A stretch of DNA of 64,000 nucleotides, taken from positions 2,852,001-2,916,000 of the forward strand of contig NC_017668.1 of the NCBI RefSeq assembly GCF_000284515.1. The letters are read 5' to 3'. Every line of letters starts with the position of its first letter. The stretch's first letter is position 1. The DNA is from Halobacillus halophilus DSM 2266 (GTDB taxonomy: Bacteria; Bacillota; Bacilli; Bacillales; Halobacillaceae). This document shows, in pieces, positions 1 to 8,485 of the stretch. The position numbers and the translations under genes are program-made. Below the pieces are notes generated by a model. The model had not been told where the DNA came from. It was given only the letters and a program-made list of their open reading frames with translations, and made no database searches.

Positions 1-313
1 CTCCTGTGTGGGCACCATTCGTATTCATTAACCCATGTTCTTTAGCCATTGGATTAAAATGGTTGCCTGCACTCTTAAAATCAGGAGGTTCGCACTCAGG
101 GAATTCATGAATATGAACCGCATGCATGCCAGGCTCGACTCCTTCAACCTTAAGGGCTACTTCTACCCCTTCTGGACGTTCCGTAAAAGTCGCGGTACCA
201 ATTTTATCATTTTCACTATTATAGATAGATATTTCAAGTGGCGATCTCTCTTCTCCAGAACAACCAACCAGCATAATTAAGATAGCAAGAACTGACCATA
301 ACCATTTGTACAT
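1..313 (-). CDS. sodC: Cu/Zn superoxide dismutase-like lipoprotein, 3' part cut by window edge
   Basis: This is the N-terminal 104 residues of an exported SodC/YojM-type protein that would dismutate superoxide outside the membrane. A hydrophobic signal segment ends in the lipobox LVGC, with the lipid-accepting Cys at residue 18. The Cu/Zn-SOD core follows, with the metal-ligand stretch HAVHIHEFPEC and then GNHFNP. The ATG at 311-313 follows a GGAGGG ribosome site. The C-terminal half, including the remaining metal ligands, lies before base 1, so activity cannot be judged. The family call rests on these motifs and is fairly secure. Confidence 0.85.
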   Translation of the reverse strand, partial: MYKWLWSVLAILIMLVGCSGEERSPLEISIYNSENDKIGTATFTERPEGVEVALKVEGVEPGMHAVHIHEFPECEPPDFKSAGNHFNPMAKEHGLMNTNGAHTG

Positions 314-379
314 GATGTCCCTCCATTTCAGACCTCAATGTTATGATTATTGTCCCCCATCATTCAATATTATATAACA

Positions 380-406
380 AAACCACGCCTTGAATCGGCG
401 TGGTTT
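380..406 (-). terminator. Rho-independent terminator after the 71-residue membrane protein
   Basis: A perfect 10-bp stem with a 7-nt loop, followed on the minus strand by a T-rich run. It lies just past the stop codon at 417. Confidence 0.75.
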
Positions 407-416
407 ATTAGAATTA

Positions 417-632
417 TCAGTGTTCGCTCTCTTTATGATCCTTAGGATAAAACGTTTCTTCTGTTTTCTTCTCTTCTTTACGGGAGGCCTTAATGATAAC
501 AACCATCGTTACAGCCGCAGCAACGATAAATAAAATAAGCATAAGTACAGCCGGAATGTACTCGGATTTATCTTCTGGAAAGTATAAAAATTCCATCATA
601 GGACGATCACTTCCTTCCATATCTCCTGTCAT
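417..632 (-). CDS. Small single-pass membrane protein, function unknown
   Basis: A 71-residue protein that I do not recognise. It has a short acidic N terminus, one strongly hydrophobic helix at about residues 26-48, and a charged Lys/Glu-rich tail. A GGAGGAG ribosome site lies about 11 bases before the ATG at 632. A second ATG at 620 has an AGGAG too close in front of it, so the longer start is preferred. The gene has its own terminator and is divergent from kapB. Nothing in the sequence points to a partner or pathway. Confidence 0.6.
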   Translation of the reverse strand: MTGDMEGSDRPMMEFLYFPEDKSEYIPAVLMLILFIVAAAVTMVVIIKASRKEEKKTEETFYPKDHKESEH

Positions 633-724
633 TATATCAAATTCTCCTCCCGTTTTTCACGAGCTTCACTATTTCTTCACAATTTAAATCTTTGGTACAA
701 TGAATGATAAAAGGAGGAATTGCC

Positions 725-1111
725 ATGGCTGAATTTGAAAAAGGAGCTCTTGTGAAAGCTCACTATAAAACAGGAATTTATGTAGGAGAGGTCGTAGAAG
801 ACCGCAACCGCTTCTATCTAGTTAAGATACTTGCCGTAGATAAACACCCGATGCAAGGTGACCTCCATAATCCAGGTCAAACAGAAGATGTGTTTTTCCA
901 TCAACGTAAGGCTCTCAGCTTTAATGAAAAAGCTAATGTCCAAAAAGAAGCGGTCCATCCCTTTGAAGAAGATACGGTTCCAGATTATGAAGCGTCACTA
1001 AAACAGGCTGTTGAAAAGTTAAAGACAAAACTGACTAGAAGAGAAACAGAATTTAATCAAAACGCCAAGCAGCAGCTGGAAGATTTAGAAAGCCAATACT
1101 TCAAGTCATAA
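725..1111 (+). CDS. kapB: Kinase-associated protein KapB
   Basis: A 128-residue KapB-family protein. In B. subtilis KapB helps the sporulation kinase KinB feed the Spo0 phosphorelay. The N-terminal two thirds read as a compact beta-rich domain (GALVKAHYKTGIYVGEVVED). The C terminus is a predicted coiled coil with regular Lys/Glu/Gln spacing. No lipobox is visible despite the family's old name of lipoprotein B. The ATG at 725 is preferred over an in-frame ATG at 704 because AAAGGAGG lies just before it. No kinB is seen in the window. Confidence 0.85.
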   Translation: MAEFEKGALVKAHYKTGIYVGEVVEDRNRFYLVKILAVDKHPMQGDLHNPGQTEDVFFHQRKALSFNEKANVQKEAVHPFEEDTVPDYEASLKQAVEKLKTKLTRRETEFNQNAKQQLEDLESQYFKS

Positions 1112-1124
1112 TTATCTCCCTGAG

Positions 1125-1149
1125 GAGGGGGTGCAGGATCGGCTCCCTC
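1125..1149. terminator. Weak hairpin between convergent kapB and khtU
   Basis: A 7-bp stem with one G-U pair and an 11-nt loop. It lies in the 49-bp convergent gap. The T run is poor on both strands, so its use as a terminator is uncertain. Confidence 0.35.
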
Positions 1150-1160
1150 TTATTGCTTCA

Positions 1161-2339
1161 TTAACCGCCGGGAACTTTTAAATTCTTCTTTTTCTTAACT
1201 GGTTTTCCATACACTTTATTCGTAATCCACGAGGCTTGTTCAAATAAGAGCATTCCTACAAATGCAGCAATGACGATATATAAACCACTGAAAACTTTCA
1301 GGACCCCTACAGCTGTACTTGCAATGACTACGGAAAACTCTCCACGTGCACACATGGATAATCCCGCTCTTAGAGAAACACGCTTGGACAATCCATACAA
1401 CGGACCGCCAAGCACTCCTAATAATATCTTAGAAAATACAGACCACACCAAGATGGAAACAAGCAGGCCAACCATGGGCACCCCGTCTCCAAGCTCAATG
1501 GTCGTCCCAAAGTAGATAAAAAAAGTAGGAAGCATTAAATCTCTAACAGGGTAGACGGTCTGCTCGACTTTTTCAATCTTTCCGATCTCTGCTAGCATCA
1601 TCCCCGCTAAGAATGCACCCAACACTTCAGATAATCCAAGTAACAGCGCGAGTCCCCCAAAGGAAAGGGCAATCCCGACCAACAGCGCTATCTTAAAATC
1701 TTCATCATCAATTCGATCAAGAAACGTTTCGAAACGTTTAAAAAGGGTTTTGCTTAATATAATAGCTAATGCTGCCAACCCTAAAATTTTACCTACTAGC
1801 AGAATAAAAGTGAGAGAAGTAAAGCTTTCTCCTGAACTCACTCCAAATAAGATAGCTACTACTATGGGCGCAACCAGATCTTCAAATATGAGGATAGCCA
1901 GCATAAATTCGGTTTCCGTATTAGCCATACGTCCTCGGTCATCTAACAGCTTGGCTGTAATGGAAGAACTGGTCGCATACGTAATGCCGCCAATCAAGAA
2001 ACTTGAAAATAGATCTAAATTAAATAAAAGAGCAATCCCCGTTGTAACCCCCAGGCTTAAGAAAACGTCGAGAAGCCCGGAAGGCCATATCTTTTTCGCA
2101 ATGCCGCCCAGACGATTCACATTAAACTCGAGTCCTAATATGAAAAAAAGTAATACAATTCCGATTTCACTGGCAAAATGCAGCAATTCGCTGTCGTGGA
2201 GGAAGTCAGCCAATATTATCCCTAATAAAATGTATAAAATGACATTGGGTACTTTTATCTTCAAACTTAAGAAGCCTAAGTAAAAGATGAAGAGTAAAAT
2301 AAGCCCTGCCCCCAGTAAAGCCGGAAAATCAGTAGGCAC
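1161..2339 (-). CDS. khtU: K+/H+ (cation/proton) antiporter, CPA2 family, KhtU-like
   Basis: A 392-residue integral membrane protein with about 12 hydrophobic segments, typical of monovalent cation/proton antiporters of the KefB/CPA2 fold. Motifs include LGLEFNVNRLGG and a late CARGEFSVVIAS stretch. In B. subtilis KhtU exports K+ in exchange for H+ and is gated by the RCK-type subunit KhtT, which is encoded directly upstream here. The start is a GTG at 2339, about 10 bases after AAGGAGAGGA. The C terminus is short and basic. The protein has no RCK domain of its own, which fits its dependence on khtT. It is translated from the same message as khtT. Confidence 0.88.
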   Translation of the reverse strand: MPTDFPALLGAGLILLFIFYLGFLSLKIKVPNVILYILLGIILADFLHDSELLHFASEIGIVLLFFILGLEFNVNRLGGIAKKIWPSGLLDVFLSLGVTTGIALLFNLDLFSSFLIGGITYATSSSITAKLLDDRGRMANTETEFMLAILIFEDLVAPIVVAILFGVSSGESFTSLTFILLVGKILGLAALAIILSKTLFKRFETFLDRIDDEDFKIALLVGIALSFGGLALLLGLSEVLGAFLAGMMLAEIGKIEKVEQTVYPVRDLMLPTFFIYFGTTIELGDGVPMVGLLVSILVWSVFSKILLGVLGGPLYGLSKRVSLRAGLSMCARGEFSVVIASTAVGVLKVFSGLYIVIAAFVGMLLFEQASWITNKVYGKPVKKKKNLKVPGG

Positions 2340-2345
2340 CTATGA

Positions 2346-2834
2346 TCATTCCTCTCCTTTACACAAATCTGACAATGTGTCGATTTGATCCTGTTTACCA
2401 ATTGTCATGATGACGTCTCCGGGTACCAATGTAGTATTCGCCTCAGGAATGGCGATCGTTTCATCCCCTTTGACAATACCAATAATGGTGGCCCCTGTCT
2501 TATTCCTTATTTCGGATTCTTCAATTGTCTGATGAGCAATACTTGAACGCTTCGATAATTCAACCCAGTCAATAACAATCTGATTCTTGAAAATTTTCAA
2601 TTTATCAGCATCTACCGGCTGGTAAGTAGCACCTAATAATTGTGCTCCAAGCTCTCTTGTCTCATCAGATGTAAGATCCATTGCAAAATCAGCCTCTTCA
2701 CTATCTGCTTCTTCGAAAAAATAAAGTTCTCTTTTGCCTGTGTGGTGGACAATTAACACAAGCATGCTGTCTTCACCTGTTTTTAAAGAGATTTTTTGAC
2801 CAATCCCAGGCAGCTGGGATATTGAAATGTTCAT
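2346..2834 (-). CDS. khtT: KhtT, TrkA-C/RCK-C regulatory subunit of the KhtU antiporter
   Basis: A 162-residue cytoplasmic regulator. The N-terminal half resembles the KhtT N domain. Residues of about 78-160 form an RCK-C (TrkA-C) ligand-binding fold, ending in PGDVIMTIGKQDQIDTL, where the family binds nucleotides such as c-di-AMP. The stop is only 6 bases before khtU, so the two genes form one operon. The ATG at 2834 follows AAGGAG. The third member of the B. subtilis khtSTU operon, khtS, is not seen between this gene and deoD. Confidence 0.87.
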   Translation of the reverse strand: MNISISQLPGIGQKISLKTGEDSMLVLIVHHTGKRELYFFEEADSEEADFAMDLTSDETRELGAQLLGATYQPVDADKLKIFKNQIVIDWVELSKRSSIAHQTIEESEIRNKTGATIIGIVKGDETIAIPEANTTLVPGDVIMTIGKQDQIDTLSDLCKGEE

Positions 2835-3051
2835 CTGACCAGCACTCCTTACTTTCTTCTTCCATTTAATTATAACAGAATGCTCCCTATTGATAGGAAT
2901 GATTCTATATGAAAAGGAATTTCTTTATCATTTGAGTAATTATTAATACTTTTCACCGTTCAATTTACTTTGACCCCCCACCTAATTTGTCATCTGAAAT
3001 GGTGTGTGGTAATTTAAAGTAGGTAAAACGATACCTTAGGAGGTTAAAATA

Positions 3052-3762
3052 ATGACAACACATATTGGGGCTGAAAAGGGAGAAATAGCAGAAAAAATCC
3101 TTCTTCCCGGAGACCCTTTACGAGCTAAATATATAGCTGAAAACTTCTTAGACGATCCTGTTTGTTATAACGAGGTCCGCGGAATGTATGGTTATACGGG
3201 GACCTATAAAGGAGAACGGATATCTGTACAAGGTACAGGCATGGGTGTTCCGTCCATTTCAATATACGTAAATGAATTGATCGAAGGCTATGGTGTAAAG
3301 CAATTAATTCGTGTTGGATCTTGCGGAGCCTTGCAAAATGATGTGAAAGTCAGAGATGTTATCCTTGCTTCTACTTCCACAACGGATTCACAAATGAACC
3401 GGATGGTTTTTGGCGGTATCGATTTCGCTCCTGCAGCAGATTTCAATTTATTAAAAAATGCTTATGAAGCCGGTACGGAAAAAGGGTTAAAATTACGGGT
3501 CGGCAATGTATTTACGAGCGACAGTTTTTATCGAGACAATGCGATGGATTTATTTAAACAGCTGGCTGACTATAATGTATTAGCGGTTGAGATGGAAACC
3601 ACAGCTCTTTATACCTTAGCAGCCAAACATGGTTGTCAAGCTCTATCCGTACTAACCGTAAGCGATCATATCCTTACAGGGGAAGAAACGACTTCAGAAG
3701 AGCGCCAGACCACCTTTAATGAAATGATTGAGGTAGCGCTTGAGGCTGCCATTCAAGAGTAA
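3052..3762 (+). CDS. deoD: Purine nucleoside phosphorylase DeoD
   Basis: A 236-residue hexameric-type PNP, which splits purine nucleosides with phosphate for purine salvage. Visible family motifs are the phosphate-loop region [10 protein letters not shown] near the N terminus, [23 protein letters not shown] and VEMETTALY. The catalytic-region Asp lies in LTVSDHI near residue 204. Length and end points match the family. The ATG at 3052 follows TAGGAGG. The gene is monocistronic, with a strong hairpin after the stop. It faces away from khtT, and the 217-bp gap must hold both promoters. Confidence 0.95.
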   Translation: MTTHIGAEKGEIAEKILLPGDPLRAKYIAENFLDDPVCYNEVRGMYGYTGTYKGERISVQGTGMGVPSISIYVNELIEGYGVKQLIRVGSCGALQNDVKVRDVILASTSTTDSQMNRMVFGGIDFAPAADFNLLKNAYEAGTEKGLKLRVGNVFTSDSFYRDNAMDLFKQLADYNVLAVEMETTALYTLAAKHGCQALSVLTVSDHILTGEETTSEERQTTFNEMIEVALEAAIQE

Positions 3763-3767
3763 TCAAT

Positions 3768-3792
3768 GACACCCTCTTCAGTAGAGGGTGTC
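3768..3792. terminator. Bidirectional terminator between deoD and the 73-residue gene
   Basis: A perfect 10-bp stem with a 5-nt loop, in the 31-bp convergent gap. A T-rich run follows on the plus strand. Confidence 0.8.
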
Positions 3793-3793
3793 T

Positions 3794-4015
3794 TTAATTT
3801 TGTTTAATTTCAATCAGCTCTTTTAGGTCCAGTTCATAAATTGTATCTCCTGCAATTATCAGGAAAAACTCGGGACGTATCTGTTCAAGTATCCCCCGAA
3901 AGGTAAGTTCCCGGGTATAAACGACTACGCATTTACCTTGGTTTTTATAGATGCTTTTTAATCGATCCGTCTTAAGAATAGATCGAGGGGTGGAATCAGG
4001 TAATTGTAAGGCCAT
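3794..4015 (-). CDS. Small conserved protein, YuzF/DUF2642-like
   Basis: A 73-residue soluble protein. Its middle (KCVVVYTRELTFRGILEQI, then FFLIIAGDTIYELDLKEL) reads as an Sm-like or SH3-like small beta barrel, as expected for DUF2642-type Bacillus proteins. The exact family is a tentative call. The ATG at 4015 follows GGGGG. It is a single gene convergent with deoD. Its role is unknown. Confidence 0.6.
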   Translation of the reverse strand: MALQLPDSTPRSILKTDRLKSIYKNQGKCVVVYTRELTFRGILEQIRPEFFLIIAGDTIYELDLKELIEIKQN

Positions 4016-4221
4016 AGTATTACCCCCTGCATGACAGCTTTCTTTATCTTATACAGTTTCTTTGGTTACGTTTGGGCCCACATCTTCTAATTTCAACCCC
4101 ATTTCTATCGTTTAAGTTTAAAGGTCTTTATTCAAGTATTCCTAATCAAGTTTAAAATTATGACCAGGTAAGTGTTCCCCCTTTACCTGTATGCTTTTTT
4201 AAAACGTTCAACTTGAAATTA

Positions 4222-4230
4222 TGATATAAT
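4222..4230 (+). promoter_or_regulatory. Extended -10 promoter element upstream of yuiD
   Basis: TGATATAAT matches an extended -10 (TG-N-TATAAT). No good -35 is seen at the usual distance. It lies about 80 bases before the yuiD ATG. Confidence 0.5.
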
Positions 4231-4233
4231 TAC

Positions 4234-4264
4234 CATGTTCTGATTTAATAAAAGTCAGAACATG
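4234..4264. repeat. Perfect 10-bp inverted repeat at the yuiD transcription start region
   Basis: Arms CATGTTCTGA and TCAGAACATG are separated by 11 bases and start 4 bases after the putative -10. This could be an operator or a 5'-leader stem. Confidence 0.5.
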
Positions 4265-4310
4265 CAATTTTATATACATACATTTCTTAATTTGTGGAAA
4301 GGATGTCAAC

Positions 4311-4793
4311 ATGTTGTTGGACTTACTGCATAATTTCCCTTTATGGGCTTCAATTGCTTCGATTTTTTTTGCTCAAATAGTGAAAATTCCGATTCAATTT
4401 ATTGCATCTAGAAACTTTAACCCCAGTCTGGCATTCAGCACCGGAGGCATGCCGAGCAGTCATTCAGCTGCCGTAACGGCGCTCGCTACAGGCGTCGGAA
4501 TCCAGCAGGGCTTTAATTCATCGATTTTTGCCGTTGCTTGTGTGTTTACCATCATTGTCATGTTCGATTCAACGGGAGTTCGGAGGCAAACTGGAGAACA
4601 GGCCATTATGCTGAACATTTTAACGAATGATTTTAACCGGTTTGTGAACGAAGCAAGAGATTGGGGTAATAAAGAACAATACCAGAAGAAAGAAGAGCTG
4701 AAAGAATTATTAGGTCATCAGCCTATTGAGGTTTTCTTCGGAGGATTAACAGGAATTTTATTAACCTTTCTGCTCTACGCCTGGATTTACTAA
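4311..4793 (+). CDS. yuiD: Divergent PAP2-family membrane protein YuiD
   Basis: A 160-residue membrane protein of the divergent PAP2 (acid phosphatase/vanadium haloperoxidase-related) family. The phosphatase-like signature is GGMPSSHSAAVTALATGVG, with the Ser-His pair typical of PAP2 motif 2. A downstream DSTGVRRQTGEQA block is also typical of this family. It has about four hydrophobic segments and a charged cytoplasmic loop near residues 105-135. Substrate is unknown; lipid phosphate is the likely class. The ATG at 4311 has GGAAAGGATG in front. It faces yuiC across one shared terminator. Confidence 0.85.
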   Translation: MLLDLLHNFPLWASIASIFFAQIVKIPIQFIASRNFNPSLAFSTGGMPSSHSAAVTALATGVGIQQGFNSSIFAVACVFTIIVMFDSTGVRRQTGEQAIMLNILTNDFNRFVNEARDWGNKEQYQKKEELKELLGHQPIEVFFGGLTGILLTFLLYAWIY

Positions 4794-4821
4794 CCTGCAA
4801 TTTTGAGATCTAAATATAATT

Positions 4822-4870
4822 AACGTTAAAGAAGAAGGGTTCTACGAGAGAACCCTTCTTCTTTAACGTT
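4822..4870. terminator. Long bidirectional terminator shared by yuiD and yuiC
   Basis: A perfect 22-bp stem with a 5-nt loop. It ends both convergent genes. The last codons and stop of yuiC (4863) lie inside the right arm, so the hairpin overlaps coding sequence. Confidence 0.85.
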
Positions 4871-5504
4871 TTAAAATTTGAGATCGGAATACTTGTAAGG
4901 ACTCGTTTTCATTCAGTACATTCAATCGCTCTTCTGAAAGAGTTCCATTACCCTCTTCTATTATATATACATCTAACGTTTTTTTACCCCACTGTTTGTA
5001 AACCTCTTCTACGGTTGGAAAGTATAAATCAAGTTCATTCCCTTGAATAGCAGCACCTTTATCTGCCACTACCCCATAACCATAATCAGGAATAAAGAGT
5101 ACGGTACCTATAGGAAATACATCCAGATCGGCAGCAATCGTTGAATATAAATCTCTTTTTACATTAACCCCCGAAAAAGTAATGCCATAACCAGGGTGAT
5201 CCGGGGTTTTTCCTGTGGATTCCGGACCTGCTGTGTACCCAGTAGCTGTGACAGTGTGAGATTGAAATTGAGATAGATCAAGCGTTTCTACAAGCTTTCG
5301 TTCAGATTCTTCAGCGGCCCTTGAAAGAAGCACAGGCTGAATGGCGGAAGCTTCCAAAATATATTCAGGAGCGTCCTTTTGAAACTTAACAGAGATCCAC
5401 TCATCAAAATCTCCCATTGATAGATTGGACACATTAGCTACTGTATTGTATAAAGCTAAGGCAAACAATGTAATTAGCAACGTTTTTTTCAGGCGCTTGC
5501 TCAT
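4863..5504 (-). CDS. yuiC: 3D-domain muralytic enzyme YuiC
   Basis: A 213-residue exported protein. An N-terminal signal anchor (residues 6-22) leads into a linker and then a C-terminal 3D domain from about residue 85. The domain shows [27 protein letters not shown] and LDLYF, carrying the conserved aspartates that name the family. In B. subtilis YuiC is a peptidoglycan lytic transglycosylase of the stationary-phase Sps group. The ATG at 5504 is chosen because GAGGTG sits 6 bases before it. An in-frame GTG at 5513 would overlap that site. Confidence 0.88.
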   Translation of the reverse strand: MSKRLKKTLLITLFALALYNTVANVSNLSMGDFDEWISVKFQKDAPEYILEASAIQPVLLSRAAEESERKLVETLDLSQFQSHTVTATGYTAGPESTGKTPDHPGYGITFSGVNVKRDLYSTIAADLDVFPIGTVLFIPDYGYGVVADKGAAIQGNELDLYFPTVEEVYKQWGKKTLDVYIIEEGNGTLSEERLNVLNENESLQVFRSQILKR

Positions 5505-5639
5505 GAAAATCACCTCTAGGTGTAATCATGTCCAAGCTCGAATAATTTATTCAGAAGTATTCAACGGAAATATGAAAAGCGGACGTCTATAAAGTGATTC
5601 TCATACTTTACTAAAAAGCTCTGTTAACCTTCCGTGTTG

Positions 5640-6322
5640 TTATTAAGGTAAAGCTTCCATTACTTGAAGACTTGATTTCGAGATAAATTGGGTCCGTTAC
5701 TCTATGGGGATGAGGGTTGGTGGGGAAATAACTCGTCTTGTTCCATCACCCAGACACTCGAGACATAAGCCGTTCATCAACAGACGGAAAGACCACCGTC
5801 CTTTTGATGGTCGGCTTATGCTGTTCGTGTCTATCGGGGTGATTCCACATTTGGACACTTTCCTATGGGGGAACGGTGAGCTTCCTCGCTCGTTTCACTC
5901 CCTGCGGGATCTCACCTAGTCCCTTCTCCCATGGTAGTCTCGCCATTTCCCCCCAACCCAGCCACAGGAGAATAACGGGCCCTGCCTGAAGAGAGTGTGC
6001 TCTTTTTCTTAACTGGTCTTAAATGCTCCTATGACAGGCTATTCCCCATCTTTATAGCATGACAAATCCTCATGCTCCCATGCTCATTTTGTGCATCAAG
6101 AAGATATCTCAAATGGTTTCGAGTTTCTGATTCGGCCAGGCCCGGAGGGGGACGATGTAGACTCCTGCGGGATGAACATGATCGGTGAGATCCCGCAGGG
6201 CTGTTAAGCCCGAGGAAGCTCAGCACATGCCCGCGGAAAGCGAAATCGTCCCCCGAAGGACCTTCCTCATAACCAATATCTCGAAATCGAGTCTTCAACA
6301 ATCCGGCCCTATTGCGTAATAA
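5640..6322. repeat. Palindrome-rich intergenic repeat, copy 1 (terminal inverted repeats)
   Basis: A 683-bp non-coding element. Its ends form imperfect inverted repeats of about 46 bp, each containing GAAGACT-y-GATTTCGAGATA and starting with TTATTA. Inside are two palindromic modules: one bounded by GGGGAAAT and ATTTCCCC with a CTCCCTGCGGGATCTCACCT core, and one with GAGATCCCGCAGGGCTGTTAAG. Two more copies lie at 11340-11964 and 17355-17893. Short open frames inside it are by-products of the palindromes. No transposase gene is present. End points are estimates from aligning the three copies by eye. Confidence 0.75.
5736..5856. repeat. Nested hairpin insertion in repeat copy 1
   Basis: About 120 bp present in copy 1 but absent at the matching place in copy 2. 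It forms its own hairpin: CATAAGCCG pairs with CGGCTTATG, and outer arms ATCACCC/GGGTGAT close it. It looks like a palindromic unit inserted into a pre-existing repeat. Confidence 0.55.
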
Positions 6323-6465
6323 GCCTGATGAAAAATCAACAATAACTATAACAGAGCCTACTAAAAAGAAAGTAAACTCATTTTCTTTCCCCTGAGAGAA
6401 GTAAAGAGCTCGCGAGGTGTCACTCCTAGGGGTGCAATCCATTATCCATTAATAGAACTTATAGA

Positions 6466-6499
6466 AAACAGCCTCTTCTCTAAATAGAAGAGGCTGTTT
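6466..6499 (-). terminator. Terminator of yuiB
   Basis: A perfect 14-bp stem with a 6-nt loop directly after the yuiB stop. The T run on the minus strand is short. Confidence 0.75.
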
Positions 6500-6500
6500 A

Positions 6501-6818
6501 TTAAAACATTTGATAGCCATTTTTCCTTAACCAGCGGATAACAAGACCAGCGACAATGGTACCAGCTAAACCGCTCGCCAAAATCAATATATCAACTACT
6601 TGTAAATTTACTAACTTTGCAAATACAGTCGGAAAAGAAGTGGTTGGTTGTGAAAAGTACTCCGTCCAGGGAAAGTCGTCAACGATAAACAGAACGATCA
6701 CTGGATAAACAAATGACATGACCCACGAGGACCGTAAAAGCATGTTCAAAAGGAAAGATATCCCAAAAAACAATACAAAAAACAATAAAATAGAAACAAA
6801 AAACTGTACGATGTTCAA
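6501..6818 (-). CDS. yuiB: YuiB-like membrane protein
   Basis: A 105-residue protein with three hydrophobic segments (about residues 5-25, 32-46 and 77-95). It matches YuiB of B. subtilis in length and in position beside yumB. No function is known. The start is a TTG at 6818 with GGGGGAAC 4-5 bases before it; no upstream or nearby ATG fits. The 47-residue yuiA that precedes yuiB in B. subtilis is not found in the 148-bp gap to yumB. Confidence 0.75.
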   Translation of the reverse strand: MNIVQFFVSILLFFVLFFGISFLLNMLLRSSWVMSFVYPVIVLFIVDDFPWTEYFSQPTTSFPTVFAKLVNLQVVDILILASGLAGTIVAGLVIRWLRKNGYQMF

Positions 6819-6909
6819 TGAAGTTCCCCCTAAACTTACACTTGCCTAATTACCTCCAAAACTCATTCTATAACTGATAATAGTAAAGCGCAAGCGCTCT
6901 ATATAAGCT

Positions 6910-6944
6910 AAGAAAAAAGCAAAGGCAGCGATCTGCCTTTGCTT
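6910..6944 (-). terminator. Terminator of yumB
   Basis: A perfect 12-bp stem with a 4-nt loop, then TTTTTT on the minus strand. It separates yumB from yuiB. Confidence 0.85.
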
Positions 6945-6966
6945 CTTGAACAAGTGATTCACAACA

Positions 6967-8187
6967 TTATTGGAAAAAGTTCAGCTTACCTTTCTTCAAA
7001 ACAAGACCTGGACCGCCAAGTTTAAGAAGATAACGATTATCAATTACCTTCTTCATAGCAGAAGCAGACCAGCCGAAGAGTTTCTTGTCGTTAAACACTA
7101 CACCAATAGCATCTTTGTGACCTAGAGAAGCAACAGTACCTTTAAGGTCTGGAGTGAATGGCTCCAAATGCTTATCTCCTTTTACAAGCTTGGTAAGGTT
7201 GTCTGCTGTCTGCTCAGCCATTTGAATGGCAATTTGAGCTGTAGGCGGATATGGGCGTTCTGTTTCTTCGTTAATAAGCAAAGCACAGTCACCTACGATA
7301 AATACATCGTCATGTCCTGCAGGGCGCAAATCATCACTTACAGGAGTACGTCCCCTGTTAGACTCAAATCCAGCTTGTTCGACCAAGCTGTTTCCGCGTA
7401 CGCCGGCGGCCCAAACAACTGTGTTCGTAGGAATTTCTTCACGCTGTTCATCTTTTTCAAAAACCAGTTTATTTTCAGTAACTTCTTTAATCATAGCCCC
7501 GATCTTGAATTCAACTCCACGGCCTTCTAGAGAGTTCATGGCATATTCAACAAGCTCAGGGTCGAAACCTGGCAAAGCTGACGGAGCAGCTTCCACGTTA
7601 ATAATACGTACCTTTTCACGAGGAATATCATACTCTCGGCATAACTGTGGAACACGGTTCGCAAGCTCACCAACAAATTCAATCCCAGTGAAGCCAGCTC
7701 CGCCTACTACAAGGTTTAAACGCTCTTCTTTTTTATCTGCTTCGTTATTGTATTTAGCAAAGTTGTACTCGATATGCTGACGAATCAGGCGAGCACTGTT
7801 GATGCTTCCAATCGTGAAAGCATGCTCTTTTAAACCTGGAATTCCAAATGTAGCTGCTTCATAACCTAAACCAATGACTAAATAATCGTACATTAAATCG
7901 CCATTTTCGAGCATAACTCGTTTTTCGGATGGCTTAATTTCTGTTACCGTATCCTGCACAAAGTTGATCTTACTTGTATTGATAACGTCTTTAATAGGAA
8001 TACGTGTATGGTCATGGTGAAGTGTACCTGCAGCATTTTCATGTAGCCAGGTGGTTTGGTAATGGTAGCTGTGTTTGTTTACCAATGTAACGTTTGCTTC
8101 ATTTACACCTAAACTTTTTTGAAGTTTAACAGCTGTAATAATACCTCCATATCCTGCACCGAGGATGACTATGTTAGGATTTTTCAT
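6967..8187 (-). CDS. yumB: Type II NADH dehydrogenase-like flavoprotein YumB
   Basis: A 406-residue FAD/NAD(P) oxidoreductase of the NDH-2 family, which passes electrons from NADH to quinone without pumping protons. FAD-binding GAGYGGI is at residues 11-17. The NAD-binding [13 protein letters not shown] is near residue 163. A second FAD motif, [10 protein letters not shown], is near residue 289. The C-terminal amphipathic region is probably membrane-associated. The ATG at 8187 follows GGAAGTGA. It is divergent from yumC across 298 bp, and this pairing is conserved in Bacillus. Confidence 0.88.
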   Translation of the reverse strand: MKNPNIVILGAGYGGIITAVKLQKSLGVNEANVTLVNKHSYHYQTTWLHENAAGTLHHDHTRIPIKDVINTSKINFVQDTVTEIKPSEKRVMLENGDLMYDYLVIGLGYEAATFGIPGLKEHAFTIGSINSARLIRQHIEYNFAKYNNEADKKEERLNLVVGGAGFTGIEFVGELANRVPQLCREYDIPREKVRIINVEAAPSALPGFDPELVEYAMNSLEGRGVEFKIGAMIKEVTENKLVFEKDEQREEIPTNTVVWAAGVRGNSLVEQAGFESNRGRTPVSDDLRPAGHDDVFIVGDCALLINEETERPYPPTAQIAIQMAEQTADNLTKLVKGDKHLEPFTPDLKGTVASLGHKDAIGVVFNDKKLFGWSASAMKKVIDNRYLLKLGGPGLVLKKGKLNFFQ

Positions 8188-8441
8188 GAATAATCACTTC
8201 CATCTCGTAATATTTTATTTATCCGCTGAGTTTTCTTTGTGACTACTTTCACACATAATATTATAAAAAAATTGTCGTTATTCTAATATGTTTGTCACAA
8301 ATTCGTTAACTAGTGTCTAGTCTCATATTAGACTTTTTTATTTTTATTTTCAACCCAAAATCTCTTTATCAAAATAATGGAATTATTACGTGTTATTGTA
8401 AAGGGTTTCAATAGGGCTGTTTCCCATTCAAAAATATTTTG

Positions 8442-8450
8442 TGATAGAAT
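8442..8450 (+). promoter_or_regulatory. Extended -10 element upstream of yumC
   Basis: TGATAGAAT is an extended -10, 35 bases before the yumC ATG. The -35 is not recognisable. Confidence 0.4.
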
Positions 8451-8485
8451 GTACATTAGTGACATTTTTCAACAGGAGGTAAATT

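Noticed and set aside
5704-6442. Open frames of 71 and 137 codons inside repeat copy 1
   Set aside because: They lie within palindromic repeat DNA shared with copies 2 and 3, where the frames are broken, and have no supported starts.
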